64,000 nt of DNA from Streptomyces noursei (GCF_001646665.1 NZ_LWBU01000101.1:62001-126000); one strand, 5' to 3'. Shown: positions 33,146-41,183, counted from the stretch's first letter. The notes: generated by a model not told the origin, from the letters alone. Made by a program: numbers and translations.

Positions 33146-33987
33146 CGGCGCGGGCCCCCTGCCGCGAGCGCCGCCATCGGGGGGGTCGTCGCGGTGTGCG
33201 AGAACAGGTCGCGGTTGTGCCACGTCGGGCGAGAGGCCGCTGCCGCCCGGGCAGCCGACGAGGTTGCGGGAGCTGGCAGCGATTGATTGCTGACCCACTG
33301 CTTCGGCGCGGATGCGGCCCCCGGGCGTCCCCAGACCGGGTGCTGGGCAGCACGGGTGAGGGGATGCCCGGAGGACCACGCGGACAGGGCACCGAAGACG
33401 GGCCCCAGGCCCTCGCCCGCCACGGACAGGCGGTAGGGCTGGCCAGTGCCCTCGGTGTCGACCAGACCGTCGGCCACGAGCTGCCGCAGCGGCGGGTACA
33501 CGTTGGTCCAATCGCTGCTGGGCATGACGATCCTGGCGAGCGCCCGGCCGCTGACCTCGCCGCGGGACTTCAGCACCCACAGGATGGCGGCGGCATGCCG
33601 CCGGGTGAGCAGGGTGAGGCTGTCCTCGATCTGCTCGATCGCGGGCAGCGGGCGGTCCGCCTTCTCCAGATGTTCCTCGGCCCAGGTGACGAGCATCGGC
33701 AGTACCGGCAGCAGGGCTGCGCCGCGGTCGGTGTGTCCGTAGGTGACGTGCCGCGAGGTGTGTTCGGTGCGCTGGACGAGGCCGGCGTCGCACAGCGACT
33801 TGAGCTTGGGGTGGAGCTGGCCGTTCTGCAGCCAGGACACCTTGCCCGCCAGCTCGCTGTACCGCAGCGGCGGACCGGACAGGGCCAGCAGGATCCGGAC
33901 GTTCCATCGCGGGGTGATCATGGCGAGGGCTTCGGTGACCCGGGCGATGTCGGCATCGGTGTCAGGGGGCAGAGCGGTGATGGCCAA
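33142..33987 (-). CDS. HxlR-type regulator with two winged-helix domains
   Basis: 281 residues, TTG start after CAGGAG. First domain, residues 15-105: ITPRWNVRILLALSGPPLRY, QLHPKLKSLCDAGLVQRTEH, the HxlR pattern. Second domain, residues 120-200: LLTRRHAAAILWVLKSRGEV, WTNVYPPLRQLVADGLVDTE. The C-terminal 80 residues are disordered. Two winged helices in one chain are unusual for HxlR proteins. It is the first gene of the four-base-overlap run with the short regulator and MFS exporter, which it probably controls. Confidence 0.85.
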   Translation of the reverse strand: MAITALPPDTDADIARVTEALAMITPRWNVRILLALSGPPLRYSELAGKVSWLQNGQLHPKLKSLCDAGLVQRTEHTSRHVTYGHTDRGAALLPVLPMLVTWAEEHLEKADRPLPAIEQIEDSLTLLTRRHAAAILWVLKSRGEVSGRALARIVMPSSDWTNVYPPLRQLVADGLVDTEGTGQPYRLSVAGEGLGPVFGALSAWSSGHPLTRAAQHPVWGRPGAASAPKQWVSNQSLPAPATSSAARAAAASRPTWHNRDLFSHTATTPPMAALAAGGPRR

Positions 33988-34028
33988 GGGAGGAACTCCT
34001 GGTTGAGTAAAGGGAAATCGCCTGCGTG

Positions 34029-34442
34029 TCAGCGGCGGTGCGCCGTGCTCTCGGCGGGACGAGGCGGGGCCGGGGGCGGCAGCGAGGGAGTCGGCGGGGA
34101 CTGCGCCGGGGCCGGGACGCGCGCCAGGCTCTGCAGAACAGCCAGGGCCGACTTGGTCTGGGCGTCGCGGACGGCGACCGCTTCGGCGAGCCGGCGGGCG
34201 CCGTCGAGAAGGTGGGAGACCTCGTGTCCGCCGATCTGCCGCTCGAGGTGGAGGAGCTGGGTGAGGCGGTCGCGATGGAAGTCGATGCTGCGCTCGGCGA
34301 GGGTGAGGTCGTCGTGCATGCCGAGCAGGGCGGAGAGCATGCCCGGCGGCTGGTCGCGGGCGTGGGCTTCGAGGTCGGCGAGCGGTGCGCCGTACAGGTC
34401 CTCGATCCGTCCGGCTATCTCGGTGGACGTCGAGTGGGGCAA
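34029..34442 (-). CDS. coiled-coil plasmid protein
   Basis: About 137 residues from TTG 34442; the upstream part of this frame reads as non-coding. Sequence: IAGRIEDLYGAPLADLEAHA, LAERSIDFHRDRLTQLLHLE, LDGARRLAEAVAVRDAQTKS, then a Pro-rich tail. Long amphipathic helices suggest a coiled coil. It shares the R/E-x-A-V-x-x-R-D helix with its neighbours at 34453, 34899 and 36755. Function unknown. Confidence 0.6.
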   Translation of the reverse strand: MPHSTSTEIAGRIEDLYGAPLADLEAHARDQPPGMLSALLGMHDDLTLAERSIDFHRDRLTQLLHLERQIGGHEVSHLLDGARRLAEAVAVRDAQTKSALAVLQSLARVPAPAQSPPTPSLPPPAPPRPAESTAHRR

Positions 34443-34452
34443 GCGGGGGCTT

Positions 34453-34902
34453 TCACTGTCGGCGGGCCCTTGCCGCCCCGGCACGCGCGGGGGCCGGGGC
34501 GGCGAGGGACGGGGGCAGGGCGGCGGCGACCACCGGCTGCGCCGTACGGACGGGGCGGGACTGCTGGTCGGGGGGCGGCATGGTGCGCAGCAGCCCGCCG
34601 AGCGCGGCGCGGTAGCCGTCGCGGGCATCGAGCGCAGCCTCCAGCCACTGCGCGTCGAAGCGGAGGTCACCGGCTGACAGCTCGCCCATGTCCCGGTCGG
34701 GCGCCATCGCCTCGTGCACGCGGTCGCGGACGCGGGCGACCTGCTCCTCGGCCAGGGCGAGGAAGGAGCGCAGTTCCAGGGCGCGGGTCAGCGCGGGAGG
34801 CGCATCGGGTGCGGTAGCCGTCGTGTACAGCTCGGCGACCGGGGCGCCGAAGACCTCCCGCAGCTGGCCGTCTGCGGTACTGGACTTCAGCCGGACGCTC
34901 AC
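34453..34902 (-). CDS. coiled-coil plasmid protein, paralog
   Basis: 149 residues, GTG start overlapping the upstream gene. DGQLREVFGAPVAELYTTAT, LRSFLALAEEQVARVRDRVH and FDAQWLEAALDARDGYRAAL repeat the layout of the 34029 protein: a GAP-x-A-x-L motif, a helix, then a D-A-R-D helix. Part of a set of tandem duplicates. The Pro/Ala tail is likely unstructured. Confidence 0.65.
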   Translation of the reverse strand: MSVRLKSSTADGQLREVFGAPVAELYTTATAPDAPPALTRALELRSFLALAEEQVARVRDRVHEAMAPDRDMGELSAGDLRFDAQWLEAALDARDGYRAALGGLLRTMPPPDQQSRPVRTAQPVVAAALPPSLAAPAPARAGAARARRQ

Positions 34903-35381
34903 AGCACGGCCCTTCCCGCTCGCGGCACCGACGCCGGCCCAATCGCGGGGCGGTGCGGAGCGCTGGTCGGCACCGCCGGGCCCTTGTGGGCTCCACGGCT
35001 GAGACGGGCGAGGCGTTCGGCAGCGAGGCCCTTCTTCCCCGGAGCGTCCGGATCGAGAAGCCAGGCCACGACCTGGGCCCGGCCGTCGCGTGCCGTGACG
35101 GCCGCGTTGACGCGCTGGGCGAGGCCCATCGTGGGGTCGTCGACCTCACTGGGCTGCGTTTCCAGCGCGGCGAGGAGGTCGTCCTCCGCTCGGTCGAGCA
35201 CAGCCTGGGCCTCGACGAGATGGCCGTGCCACTTGACGACCTCGGTGGCGTCAGGGTTCGCGGCCGGCGCGACGGCAACTGCGGCCCCCAACTGATCCAT
35301 GCCCATTCCGAAGTGGGCTTCGATCCGTTCGGTGAGCACACCCAGGACATCCGCTGTGTCTTCGGGGATGTCGTCGGACAA
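34899..35381 (-). CDS. coiled-coil plasmid protein, paralog
   Basis: 160 residues, TTG start with AAGGAG. It contains LGVLTERIEAHFGMGMDQLG, KWHGHLVEAQAVLDRAEDDL and LAQRVNAAVTARDGRAQVVA, the same three-part helical plan as the next two genes. The C-terminus is basic and Pro-rich. Expressed as a unit with 34453 (4-base overlap). Confidence 0.65.
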   Translation of the reverse strand: MSDDIPEDTADVLGVLTERIEAHFGMGMDQLGAAVAVAPAANPDATEVVKWHGHLVEAQAVLDRAEDDLLAALETQPSEVDDPTMGLAQRVNAAVTARDGRAQVVAWLLDPDAPGKKGLAAERLARLSRGAHKGPAVPTSAPHRPAIGPASVPRAGRAVL

Positions 35382-35487
35382 CGGGAACTCCTTTTTCGGA
35401 AGACGGCACCTGGAGCTTCAAGGCAGGGAAATGACGGGCGGTCGAACAACCCAGCTGTGAGGTAAGCCGGTTAGGGCTGCGTGCCTG

Positions 35488-35841
35488 TCAGCTGAGGCAC
35501 ATGCGGACGTCTCGGTAGACGTAGGTACCGGAGACCCAGCCCTTTACGCCGGTCGCCCTGTCCGTGATGTAGAGCCAGTTGCCGCTCTTGTTGTGCACGG
35601 TGAACTTGTGACTGCGGTAGAGCACTCCGACCACGGTGGACTTCGTGGTGGCCTTGGACCGGATGGTCACGGCCTTCGTGTGCACCTCGTACGGGAGCGG
35701 CGGCAGAGACGAGCAGCTGCTCGTCGGCAGGGCAGTTGCCGCGGTGGCGACGGGCGCCGCGCTCGCGGCGGTGGCGGACAGCACCGGCACAGCGAGCGCG
35801 CCGAGCAGCGCAGCGGATATGGCAATACGGGTTGAGCGCAT
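35488..35841 (-). CDS. secreted bacterial SH3-like protein
   Basis: 117 residues from ATG 35841 (GGAGG upstream; the longer frame adds only MPHGGFFR). A signal peptide (AISAALLGALAVPVLSATAA) is followed by an SH3b-like fold: VHTKAVTIRSKATTKSTVVG, VLYRSHKFTVHNKSGNWLYI and GVKGWVSGTYVYRDVRMCLS. SH3b domains bind cell-wall peptides. Two cysteines in the mature part could form a disulfide. The 47-base hairpin element lies 76 bases before its start. Confidence 0.8.
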   Translation of the reverse strand: MRSTRIAISAALLGALAVPVLSATAASAAPVATAATALPTSSCSSLPPLPYEVHTKAVTIRSKATTKSTVVGVLYRSHKFTVHNKSGNWLYITDRATGVKGWVSGTYVYRDVRMCLS

Positions 35842-35916
35842 GCGGAAGAAACCTCCATGAGGCATGGGAATTGCGGGGAATGGCGCCGCAGGAGTTGTCC
35901 CGGCGGCTGTATAAGA

Positions 35917-35963
35917 GTCCGGAGAATCGCCGGTTTGGCTAACCGGCGATCGTCGGCTATGTT
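35917..35963 (-). repeat. 47-base hairpin element, copy A
   Basis: On the minus strand it reads AACATAGCCGACG, then the stem ATCGCCGGTT-AGCCA-AACCGGCGAT, then TCTCCGGAC. The copy at 56762-56808 on the + strand matches 46 of 47 bases. In both places it follows one gene and precedes the next in the direction of transcription. Confidence 0.85.
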
Positions 35964-35988
35964 TCGCCGCGCCGGTTGGCCTCGGAAT

Positions 35989-36738
35989 TCAGCGGGATCG
36001 TCCGGACGGGCGCGGAGCGGGGGCCTTCGGCAGGGCAGCCGGGCGGGTGACTGACGCTGCCGGCCGGACCGGCGGCAGGGGGCCGGCCTCGCCTCTGAGC
36101 CGGTCGTCGCACCACCGAAGGGCCTCCTCGACCGTGGTGAAGCCGCCCTCGCGCAGGGTGTGGGTCCACGCGTCCGTGTCGACCTCCTCGACCACGACGC
36201 GGAACGGTGAGGGGGCTCGCTCGTCGAGAGCGCGCAGTGCCACGACGGTGACCATGTCGTCCGGGTCGTCGCTGGTGTAGGAGTAGCCCATCGCGTAGTG
36301 GTCGCCGTCACCCGCGAGGCGTTGCTCCAGCGCCTGTGTCGCCTCGTCCGCCGGCGGGGGACCCAGTTCGGGGTCGAGGCCGATGGCGTCGGAGGGGCAG
36401 CCGAGGTGGATCAGCCAGGACTGCGCCATCGCGGGCAGCGGCAGCGGAGCCTTCTCGAAGGCGAACGTCCGCTGCTCCTGGTTCCGCTGCAGGTGCACGG
36501 CGACGTACTGGGGTGTGCCGGGGTGGCCCCAGGTGGCGGTGCGGTCGAACAGGACGTAGTAGCTGTGCACACCGTTGACGGTGTGGTGTTCCGCCAGGGG
36601 GACGAGCATGTCGGACCGCACTTCGACCTGACGGTAGAAGTCGAGGTGAATCTCCTCGTCGGCGTCGAGGTCGTCCACGTCGAATTCGACTGCGGGAAGG
36701 GGCTTCCTGGCGGGTACCGGTTCGCTGGGGGACAACAA
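35989..36738 (-). CDS. hypothetical plasmid protein (250 aa)
   Basis: Start TTG 36738 (GAAAGG nearby; TTG 36735 is equal). Acidic beginning (VEFDVDDLDADEEIHLDFYR), then sheet-rich parts (HTVNGVHSYYVLFDRTATWG, YVAVHLQRNQEQRTFAFEKA) and a C-terminal unit (FRVVVEEVDTDAWTHTLREG, TVEEALRWCDDRLRG) that resembles the small modules of other plasmid proteins here. No family recognised. Confidence 0.6.
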   Translation of the reverse strand: MLSPSEPVPARKPLPAVEFDVDDLDADEEIHLDFYRQVEVRSDMLVPLAEHHTVNGVHSYYVLFDRTATWGHPGTPQYVAVHLQRNQEQRTFAFEKAPLPLPAMAQSWLIHLGCPSDAIGLDPELGPPPADEATQALEQRLAGDGDHYAMGYSYTSDDPDDMVTVVALRALDERAPSPFRVVVEEVDTDAWTHTLREGGFTTVEEALRWCDDRLRGEAGPLPPVRPAASVTRPAALPKAPAPRPSGRSR

Positions 36739-36754
36739 GGGCCTTTCGGGGAGT

Positions 36755-37456
36755 TCAGCGCCGCCGTGCTGGGGTGGACGGCCAGGCCCCGGGGCGAGCC
36801 GAGGGCTTCGGCACGTGAGTGGTGGGCGGCCGGCGCGCGGCGAACAGCGCGGCGCGGCCGGCATCGGTCAGTCCGACGGGTTGGCCGGCGTGCACGGCGT
36901 GGCCGGTATCACGGGAGACCAGGCCGGCACCCTCCAGCTGCTGTAGCTCGGCGTAGGGGATGCGGGTGCCGGAGGCAGTGGTCACGGACATCCGGCCGGT
37001 CAGGAGATGCTCGTAGAGCTTGGCCCCGCCGGCGATGGCCAGCAGCGCCGCCTGCTCGGCAGACGACAGCGGCGTTTCGCTGGGCGCCGAGGATGTTGCG
37101 GCGGCGGCCTCGATGGACTCCAGGGCGGTGATCACCTTCCGGGCGGCAGCGTCGCGTGCGGTGGCGGCCTCCTCCAACTGGTCCACGGTGCGGTCGATGC
37201 GCGCGAACAGGGCGCCGTCGACAGGGAACTCGCCGCTGGACAGGCGGTGGAGGAGAACGCGGTAGAAGGTCACGCCGGTCTCGGCCCGGGCCAGCTCGCG
37301 GTGCCGGTCGACCAGGTGGGCATGTGGCTCGTCGAGGACGCCGCGGTCGCGGTAGGCCCACAGGGTGTCGACGTCATGGCCGGTGACGGCTTCGATGCGA
37401 TGGTCGAGTGGAGACACCGCACGCCGGACTGCTGCCGGCGCGGGGTCAGGGGACAT
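36755..37456 (-). CDS. helical plasmid protein with winged-helix-like C-terminus
   Basis: 233 residues. RIEAVTGHDVDTLWAYRDRG, LVDRHRELARAETGVTFYRV and IDRTVDQLEEAATARDAAAR give the same helical plan as the 34-35.4 kb proteins. A second region (LSSAEQAALLAIAGGAKLYE, SGTRIPYAELQQLEGAGLVS, GQPVGLTDAGRAALFAARRP) looks like a winged helix, so this copy may bind DNA. It is in the minus-strand run with the RelE-like gene 17 bases upstream. Confidence 0.65.
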   Translation of the reverse strand: MSPDPAPAAVRRAVSPLDHRIEAVTGHDVDTLWAYRDRGVLDEPHAHLVDRHRELARAETGVTFYRVLLHRLSSGEFPVDGALFARIDRTVDQLEEAATARDAAARKVITALESIEAAAATSSAPSETPLSSAEQAALLAIAGGAKLYEHLLTGRMSVTTASGTRIPYAELQQLEGAGLVSRDTGHAVHAGQPVGLTDAGRAALFAARRPPTTHVPKPSARPGAWPSTPARRR

Positions 37457-37473
37457 AGGCGGGGCTCCGTCGT

Positions 37474-37956
37474 TCAGCGGGCGTGATGGTGCGAGGGGTT
37501 GTGTGCGGGGCGGGGCAGGCCCGGCAGCGCGGAGGGCGGCGGAGTGGGGCGCGGTGCGGGGCTGCGGGTCGCCAGCTGGGGGGAGCGGGAGCGTGCTGCG
37601 TGGGTGCGGGCGCTCAGCGGCCGGCGGGTCATCCCCAGGCGGCGGCCGACCTCGTCGTAGACGTCGTTGCCCGCCCGCGGCCGGATGGCGACGACGTGGA
37701 TCTCCCGCTGGTGCGTGGACTCGGCGGGCGCCGGGCGGACGCCGTAGACGACGCGCCAGTCCTTGCGGGAGTCCACGAACAGCTTGCGGTAGCCCTCCAG
37801 GTCGCCCGTGAGCCGAAGCCCGAAGCGCTGTGCGTTCACGACTTCCTGCAGGTAGGCGAGGGTGAGATCGCGGATGTCGCTGGGCGCCTGGAGGAGATCG
37901 GTCAGGGCTCGGGGGTCGAAGCTCAGGCCGAAAGCCGGTTGCTGCCCCCCGTTCAC
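37474..37956 (-). CDS. RelE/ParE-like fold protein
   Basis: 160 residues. Residues 25-105 (IRDLTLAYLQEVVNAQRFGL, LEGYRKLFVDSRKDWRVVYG, REIHVVAIRPRAGNDVYDEV) follow the helix-helix-strand order of RelE/ParE ribosome- or gyrase-directed toxins, with the basic DSRKDWRVVY strand. The neighbour before it is a DUF4913 protein, not a typical antitoxin. A toxin role is therefore uncertain; it may be a RelE-fold protein with another job. Tail Pro/Ser-rich. Confidence 0.55.
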   Translation of the reverse strand: MNGGQQPAFGLSFDPRALTDLLQAPSDIRDLTLAYLQEVVNAQRFGLRLTGDLEGYRKLFVDSRKDWRVVYGVRPAPAESTHQREIHVVAIRPRAGNDVYDEVGRRLGMTRRPLSARTHAARSRSPQLATRSPAPRPTPPPSALPGLPRPAHNPSHHHAR

Positions 37957-38609
37957 GACGTCGGCTCGTCCGGCTCAGGGGGCCCGGCCGCCTCCACCGC
38001 GCCCGCCGTCGCCTTCTCGGTACGAGCCGAAGGCGGCGGGCCCGGAAGGAGCCGGTGGGCGGGACGCTCGGGTGAGGTCATGCAGGCCGACAGCGGACCG
38101 CCCGGCGCGCGGATCGCCGCGATGGCGTGGGTGAGGAAGTCCCGGTGCCACACGAACAGGCCACTCAACCCGGCCTCGGGGTCCTTGTGCTGCTGGTATG
38201 CGAGCCACAGGGCATGAAGCCATGCAACGACGTCGTCGTGCTCCTGCCACTGCGGGCACCAGGGCGCCGCGGTGGTGACCTCCGCCCCATAGACGGGCAG
38301 AAGGAAGTCATCGACCCAGTCGGACAAGGCATCGAGCTCGTCCTCGCGCTCCTCGCCGTCCAGTTCCAGAATCGGGCGCGGCTCCGGCGGCGCAGCCGGG
38401 GGCGGTCCGCCGAGCCCGGGCATGCCGAACGCCGCGAACGGTGATCCACCCGGCGATGGCGCGGAGGCGAGATGGTCGAGCTGCTGGGCCTGCTGCGCCG
38501 ACTGCTCCATCAGCCTCCGGACGCTCGCCTCGATTCCCTCCAGATGGGGGTCCGGAATACGCACCGGCTCAAACTCCCCACGGTCCGAGGGTTCTACGGA
38601 TTTAGACAT
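37953..38609 (-). CDS. DUF4913-domain protein
   Basis: 218 residues. Residues 80-180 match DUF4913: LSDWVDDFLLPVYGAEVTTA, APWCPQWQEHDDVVAWLHAL, GLFVWHRDFLTHAIAAIRAP and GPLSACM. These conserved Trp, His and Cys positions define a plasmid/phage family of unknown role. The N-terminus has a helical coil (IEASVRRLMEQSAQQAQQLD). It overlaps the RelE-like gene by 4 bases. Confidence 0.8.
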   Translation of the reverse strand: MSKSVEPSDRGEFEPVRIPDPHLEGIEASVRRLMEQSAQQAQQLDHLASAPSPGGSPFAAFGMPGLGGPPPAAPPEPRPILELDGEEREDELDALSDWVDDFLLPVYGAEVTTAAPWCPQWQEHDDVVAWLHALWLAYQQHKDPEAGLSGLFVWHRDFLTHAIAAIRAPGGPLSACMTSPERPAHRLLPGPPPSARTEKATAGAVEAAGPPEPDEPTS

Positions 38610-38758
38610 GGAACGCGGGGCCTCCTACGAGGGGCGGAAACAGGGAAAGCGGAAACAGCGATGAGTGGGCCGGTCGACGAACTGCTCGCGCCACGGCGGG
38701 ATGTCACCCAGGGCTGGAAATGGCGTCGGAATTCGCCTGGGAAGCGCGGGTGCCGGCC

Positions 38759-39595
38759 TCAGACGGACAGGACCACGTCGTCCTGGGTGAGGGTTTCGCG
38801 GACCGTCTCGGTGAGCCGGTCGGCTGCGATTGACGCGTAGTGCTCGGTCTTCTCCACGCCGATGAAGTCCCGGCCCTCCAGCAGGGCGGCGACGCCCGTG
38901 GAGCCGGAGCCAGCGCAGAAGTCGAGCACCGTGCCTCCCTCGGGGCTGATCTTGACCAGCTCGCGCATCACGGAGACCGGCTTCTGCGTGATGTGCTGGC
39001 GCTTTGCCCCCGAGGGCTGCGAGGCGCTGTAGAGGCCGGGCAGGTAGACCGGGTTCCGGGAGCCGTCGATCGCACCCTTGGAGGCCCACACGATGAACTC
39101 GCAGTTCTGGGTGAACCGGCCCTTCTGCGGCCTGGCCTGCGGCTTGTGCCACGCCAGCACGCCGCGCCAGAGCCAGCCGGCCGCCTGGATCGCGTCCGTC
39201 GTGGTGGGGAGCTGACGCCAGTCGGTGAACAACAGCGCCGTACCACCGCTCTTCGTGAGGCGGTGGGCTTCGGTCATGATCTGCGTCAGCCAGAACCCGT
39301 AGCTGCGCTGGTCCATGTTCTCGCCGGTGAAGTCCGGCAGGGCGTGCTGGGCGTCGGCGGAGGTGTACTTCTGCTTCGCCGAGCGCGTGGTGCGCTCCTT
39401 CGCGGTCCGGCCACCGCTGTTGTACGGCGGGTCGGTGATGACGGAGTCGACGCAGTCGTCCGGCAGGTCGGCAAGGACACTGAGAGCGTCACCCTGGTGC
39501 AGAGAAAAAGGCAAAGAGGGCCCCAATTCGGGTGTGGAAGCGTGGAGGGAGATTCCCGTCTCGCATACGAGTCCTCGCAGACCGGAATTGGGCAT
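38759..39595 (-). CDS. orphan DNA adenine/cytosine-N4 methyltransferase
   Basis: 278 residues from ATG 39595; the longer frame reads as leader. D55-PPY-58 in VITDPPYNSGG is the catalytic loop, and LDFCAGSGSTG (226-235) is the AdoMet site. The order DPPY first then FxGxG is the beta-group order. TALLFTDWRQLPTTTDAIQA and HKPQARPQKGRFTQNCEFIV sit between. No restriction endonuclease lies next to it, so it is probably a solitary methyltransferase that protects the plasmid or marks DNA. It starts the minus-strand run opposite the transfer operon. Confidence 0.9.
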   Translation of the reverse strand: MPNSGLRGLVCETGISLHASTPELGPSLPFSLHQGDALSVLADLPDDCVDSVITDPPYNSGGRTAKERTTRSAKQKYTSADAQHALPDFTGENMDQRSYGFWLTQIMTEAHRLTKSGGTALLFTDWRQLPTTTDAIQAAGWLWRGVLAWHKPQARPQKGRFTQNCEFIVWASKGAIDGSRNPVYLPGLYSASQPSGAKRQHITQKPVSVMRELVKISPEGGTVLDFCAGSGSTGVAALLEGRDFIGVEKTEHYASIAADRLTETVRETLTQDDVVLSV

Positions 39596-39684
39596 GGAGA
39601 AGCCCAGGGCCGCAGACCGAGGAGGGCGAGGGGAGTCCAAAAACTGTAGGGGTGAATGCGCCGACGACCAAGAAGTCCGGTGCT

Positions 39685-39707
39685 GAGGTGCCGGATTCCG
39701 GCACCTC
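39685..39707. promoter_or_regulatory. palindromic operator candidate before the transfer operon
   Basis: Perfect arms GAGGTGCCGG and CCGGCACCTC around ATT. It ends 12 bases before the -35 candidate of the transfer promoter, a normal place for a repressor or activator site. The regulator is not known; the WhiB and winged-helix proteins are options. Confidence 0.5.
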
Positions 39708-39718
39708 ATGCCGACTTT

Positions 39719-39747
39719 TTGGTCAGCCGCCGATCCGGTCCTACTGT
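39719..39747 (+). promoter_or_regulatory. sigma-70-type promoter candidate for the transfer operon
   Basis: TTGGTC (39719-39724), a 17-base spacer and TACTGT (39742-39747). It is the best promoter-like match upstream of the NlpC/P60 gene, in an AT-richer patch. Transcription from it would give about 210 bases of leader before the first ATG. Confidence 0.45.
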
Positions 39748-39963
39748 TTTTGAACCGCCCGGCGCACACCGCCGCTGGCTACTCCCCACCACACCTCACG
39801 GAGGTACCCCCTGCCCCGGCACACCTAGCTCACGGCACGGCCACGCGGAACGAGCGGCAACTCACCCGCGCTGGCCACCCCGATCGCCCACCCCGGCTGC
39901 CGCGCCCTTCCACCCGCCACGCGCACGCGGCACGCCGGACACCGCACCCCGAAGGACACGTTC

Positions 39964-40026
39964 ATGACGCCTAACAGCCCACCCATGCCCGAAACCGCTG
40001 ACGTACGAGCGGTCCGCGCCGGTTGA
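39964..40026 (+). CDS. 20-codon leader ORF coupled to the wall-hydrolase gene
   Basis: ATG after GAAGGA; product MTPNSPPMPETADVRAVRAG, then TGA. The stop overlaps the TTG start of the next frame (TTGA). Either it is a short coupled leader, or it is the true N-terminus of the hydrolase and one base has been lost: the joined product (ADVRAVRAG then LKAVAAGIGV) would give a normal signal-anchor start. The second reading is slightly favoured. Confidence 0.5.
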   Translation: MTPNSPPMPETADVRAVRAG

Positions 40027-41147
40027 AGGCGGTCGCCGCCGGCATCGGCGTCGTCTTCCTCTCCCCACTCCTGCTCGCCGGAACAGCCATGATGATGGCC
40101 TCCTCCGCCGAAGCCGTGCAGACCTCCGGCTCTTTCAGCGGCTGCCTGACCGACATCGACTCCGACGAGGTCGCCAAGCACGTCACTGACATCCTCGACG
40201 GCGCGTCCGGCAAGGACGTCCACATCGAAGGCTTGGATCTGCCCGCCGAGCAGGTCCCTAACGCGCGGACCATCGTGGCCACCGGCAACAGCCTCGACGT
40301 GCCCAAGAAGGGCCAGATCATCGCGCTCGCCACGGCGATGCAGGAGTCGCGGCTGCGCAACCTCAACTACGGCGACCGGGACTCGCTCGGCTTGTTCCAG
40401 CAACGCCCTTCTCAGGGATGGGGCACCGCCCAGCAGATCCGCGATCCCGTCTACGCGAGCGAGCGCTTCTACAAGGAGCTGCTGAAGGTCAAGGGTTGGC
40501 AGCAGATGACCGTCGCCCAGGCGGCACAGGCCGTGCAGAAGTCCGGCTACCCGGACGCGTACGCGCAGTGGGAGGAGCTGTCCACCGCGCTGCAGGAAGC
40601 CATCGCCAAGACCTTCCCGAGCACCGGCAAGGACAAGGACGACAAGGAGCCGGACAAGGAGTCCGCCACCGGCACCGGCTGTGCTCCGTCCAAGGACGGA
40701 TCCGGCTTCGGTCGTATCCCCGAGGGGAGCGTCCCGAAGGGATACAAGATCCCCAAGGATGCCGACCCCAGGGCCCGTAAGGCCCTGGACTGGGCGATGC
40801 ACCAGCTCGGTACGCAGTACCAGTGGGGCGGCAGCTGCACCGCCGCGCACGGCCCCGACCCGATGGGCCGCTGCGACTGCAGCTCGCTGATGCAGCAGGC
40901 GTACGCCCACGCCGGCATCACCCTCACCCGCACCACGTACACGCAGGTCAACGAAGGCAAGGCTGTCTCCCCCAGCCACCTCCAGCCCGGTGACCTGATC
41001 TTCAGCCGCGGCGCCGCGAGCCGCCCCGAGCATGTCGGCATGTACATGGGCGAGGGCCTCGTAATCGAGGCTCCGCGCACCGGCAAGCCCGTCCGGATCA
41101 CCCCGATCAAGGACTGGGACATCCTCGCCGCCCGCCGCGTCATCTGA
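40023..41147 (+). CDS. bifunctional cell-wall hydrolase: lysozyme-like + NlpC/P60
   Basis: 374 residues. Signal-anchor (AVAAGIGVVFLSPLLLAGTA). Lysozyme-like domain, residues 75-200, with catalytic E108 in TAMQESRLRNLNYGDRDSLG and the LFQQRPSQGWG motif. NlpC/P60 domain, residues 250-374: C286 (RCDCSSLMQQAY), H337 (PEHVGMYMG) and DLIFSRG. It should cut peptidoglycan locally so the transfer complex can pass, as VirB1-type proteins do. First gene of the plus-strand transfer run. The TTG start overlaps the leader stop. Confidence 0.92.
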   Translation: MKAVAAGIGVVFLSPLLLAGTAMMMASSAEAVQTSGSFSGCLTDIDSDEVAKHVTDILDGASGKDVHIEGLDLPAEQVPNARTIVATGNSLDVPKKGQIIALATAMQESRLRNLNYGDRDSLGLFQQRPSQGWGTAQQIRDPVYASERFYKELLKVKGWQQMTVAQAAQAVQKSGYPDAYAQWEELSTALQEAIAKTFPSTGKDKDDKEPDKESATGTGCAPSKDGSGFGRIPEGSVPKGYKIPKDADPRARKALDWAMHQLGTQYQWGGSCTAAHGPDPMGRCDCSSLMQQAYAHAGITLTRTTYTQVNEGKAVSPSHLQPGDLIFSRGAASRPEHVGMYMGEGLVIEAPRTGKPVRITPIKDWDILAARRVI

Positions 41148-41154
41148 CGCCGCT

Positions 41155-41183
41155 CCCGCCCGCACCCCGCTGCTGCGGGCGGG
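41155..41183 (+). terminator. hairpin after the wall-hydrolase gene
   Basis: Arms CCCGCCCGCA and TGCGGGCGGG, ten pairs with a 9-base loop, 8 bases past the stop. It may end or slow transcription before the DUF6112 gene, lowering expression of the downstream genes relative to the hydrolase. Confidence 0.65.

Larger units (their letters stand above)
39596..39963. other. divergent intergenic region between methyltransferase and transfer operon
   Basis: This stretch has no convincing gene. It holds a palindrome and a promoter candidate, both listed separately, and AT-richer sequence around 39715-39755. It must supply promoters in both directions. Confidence 0.6.
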
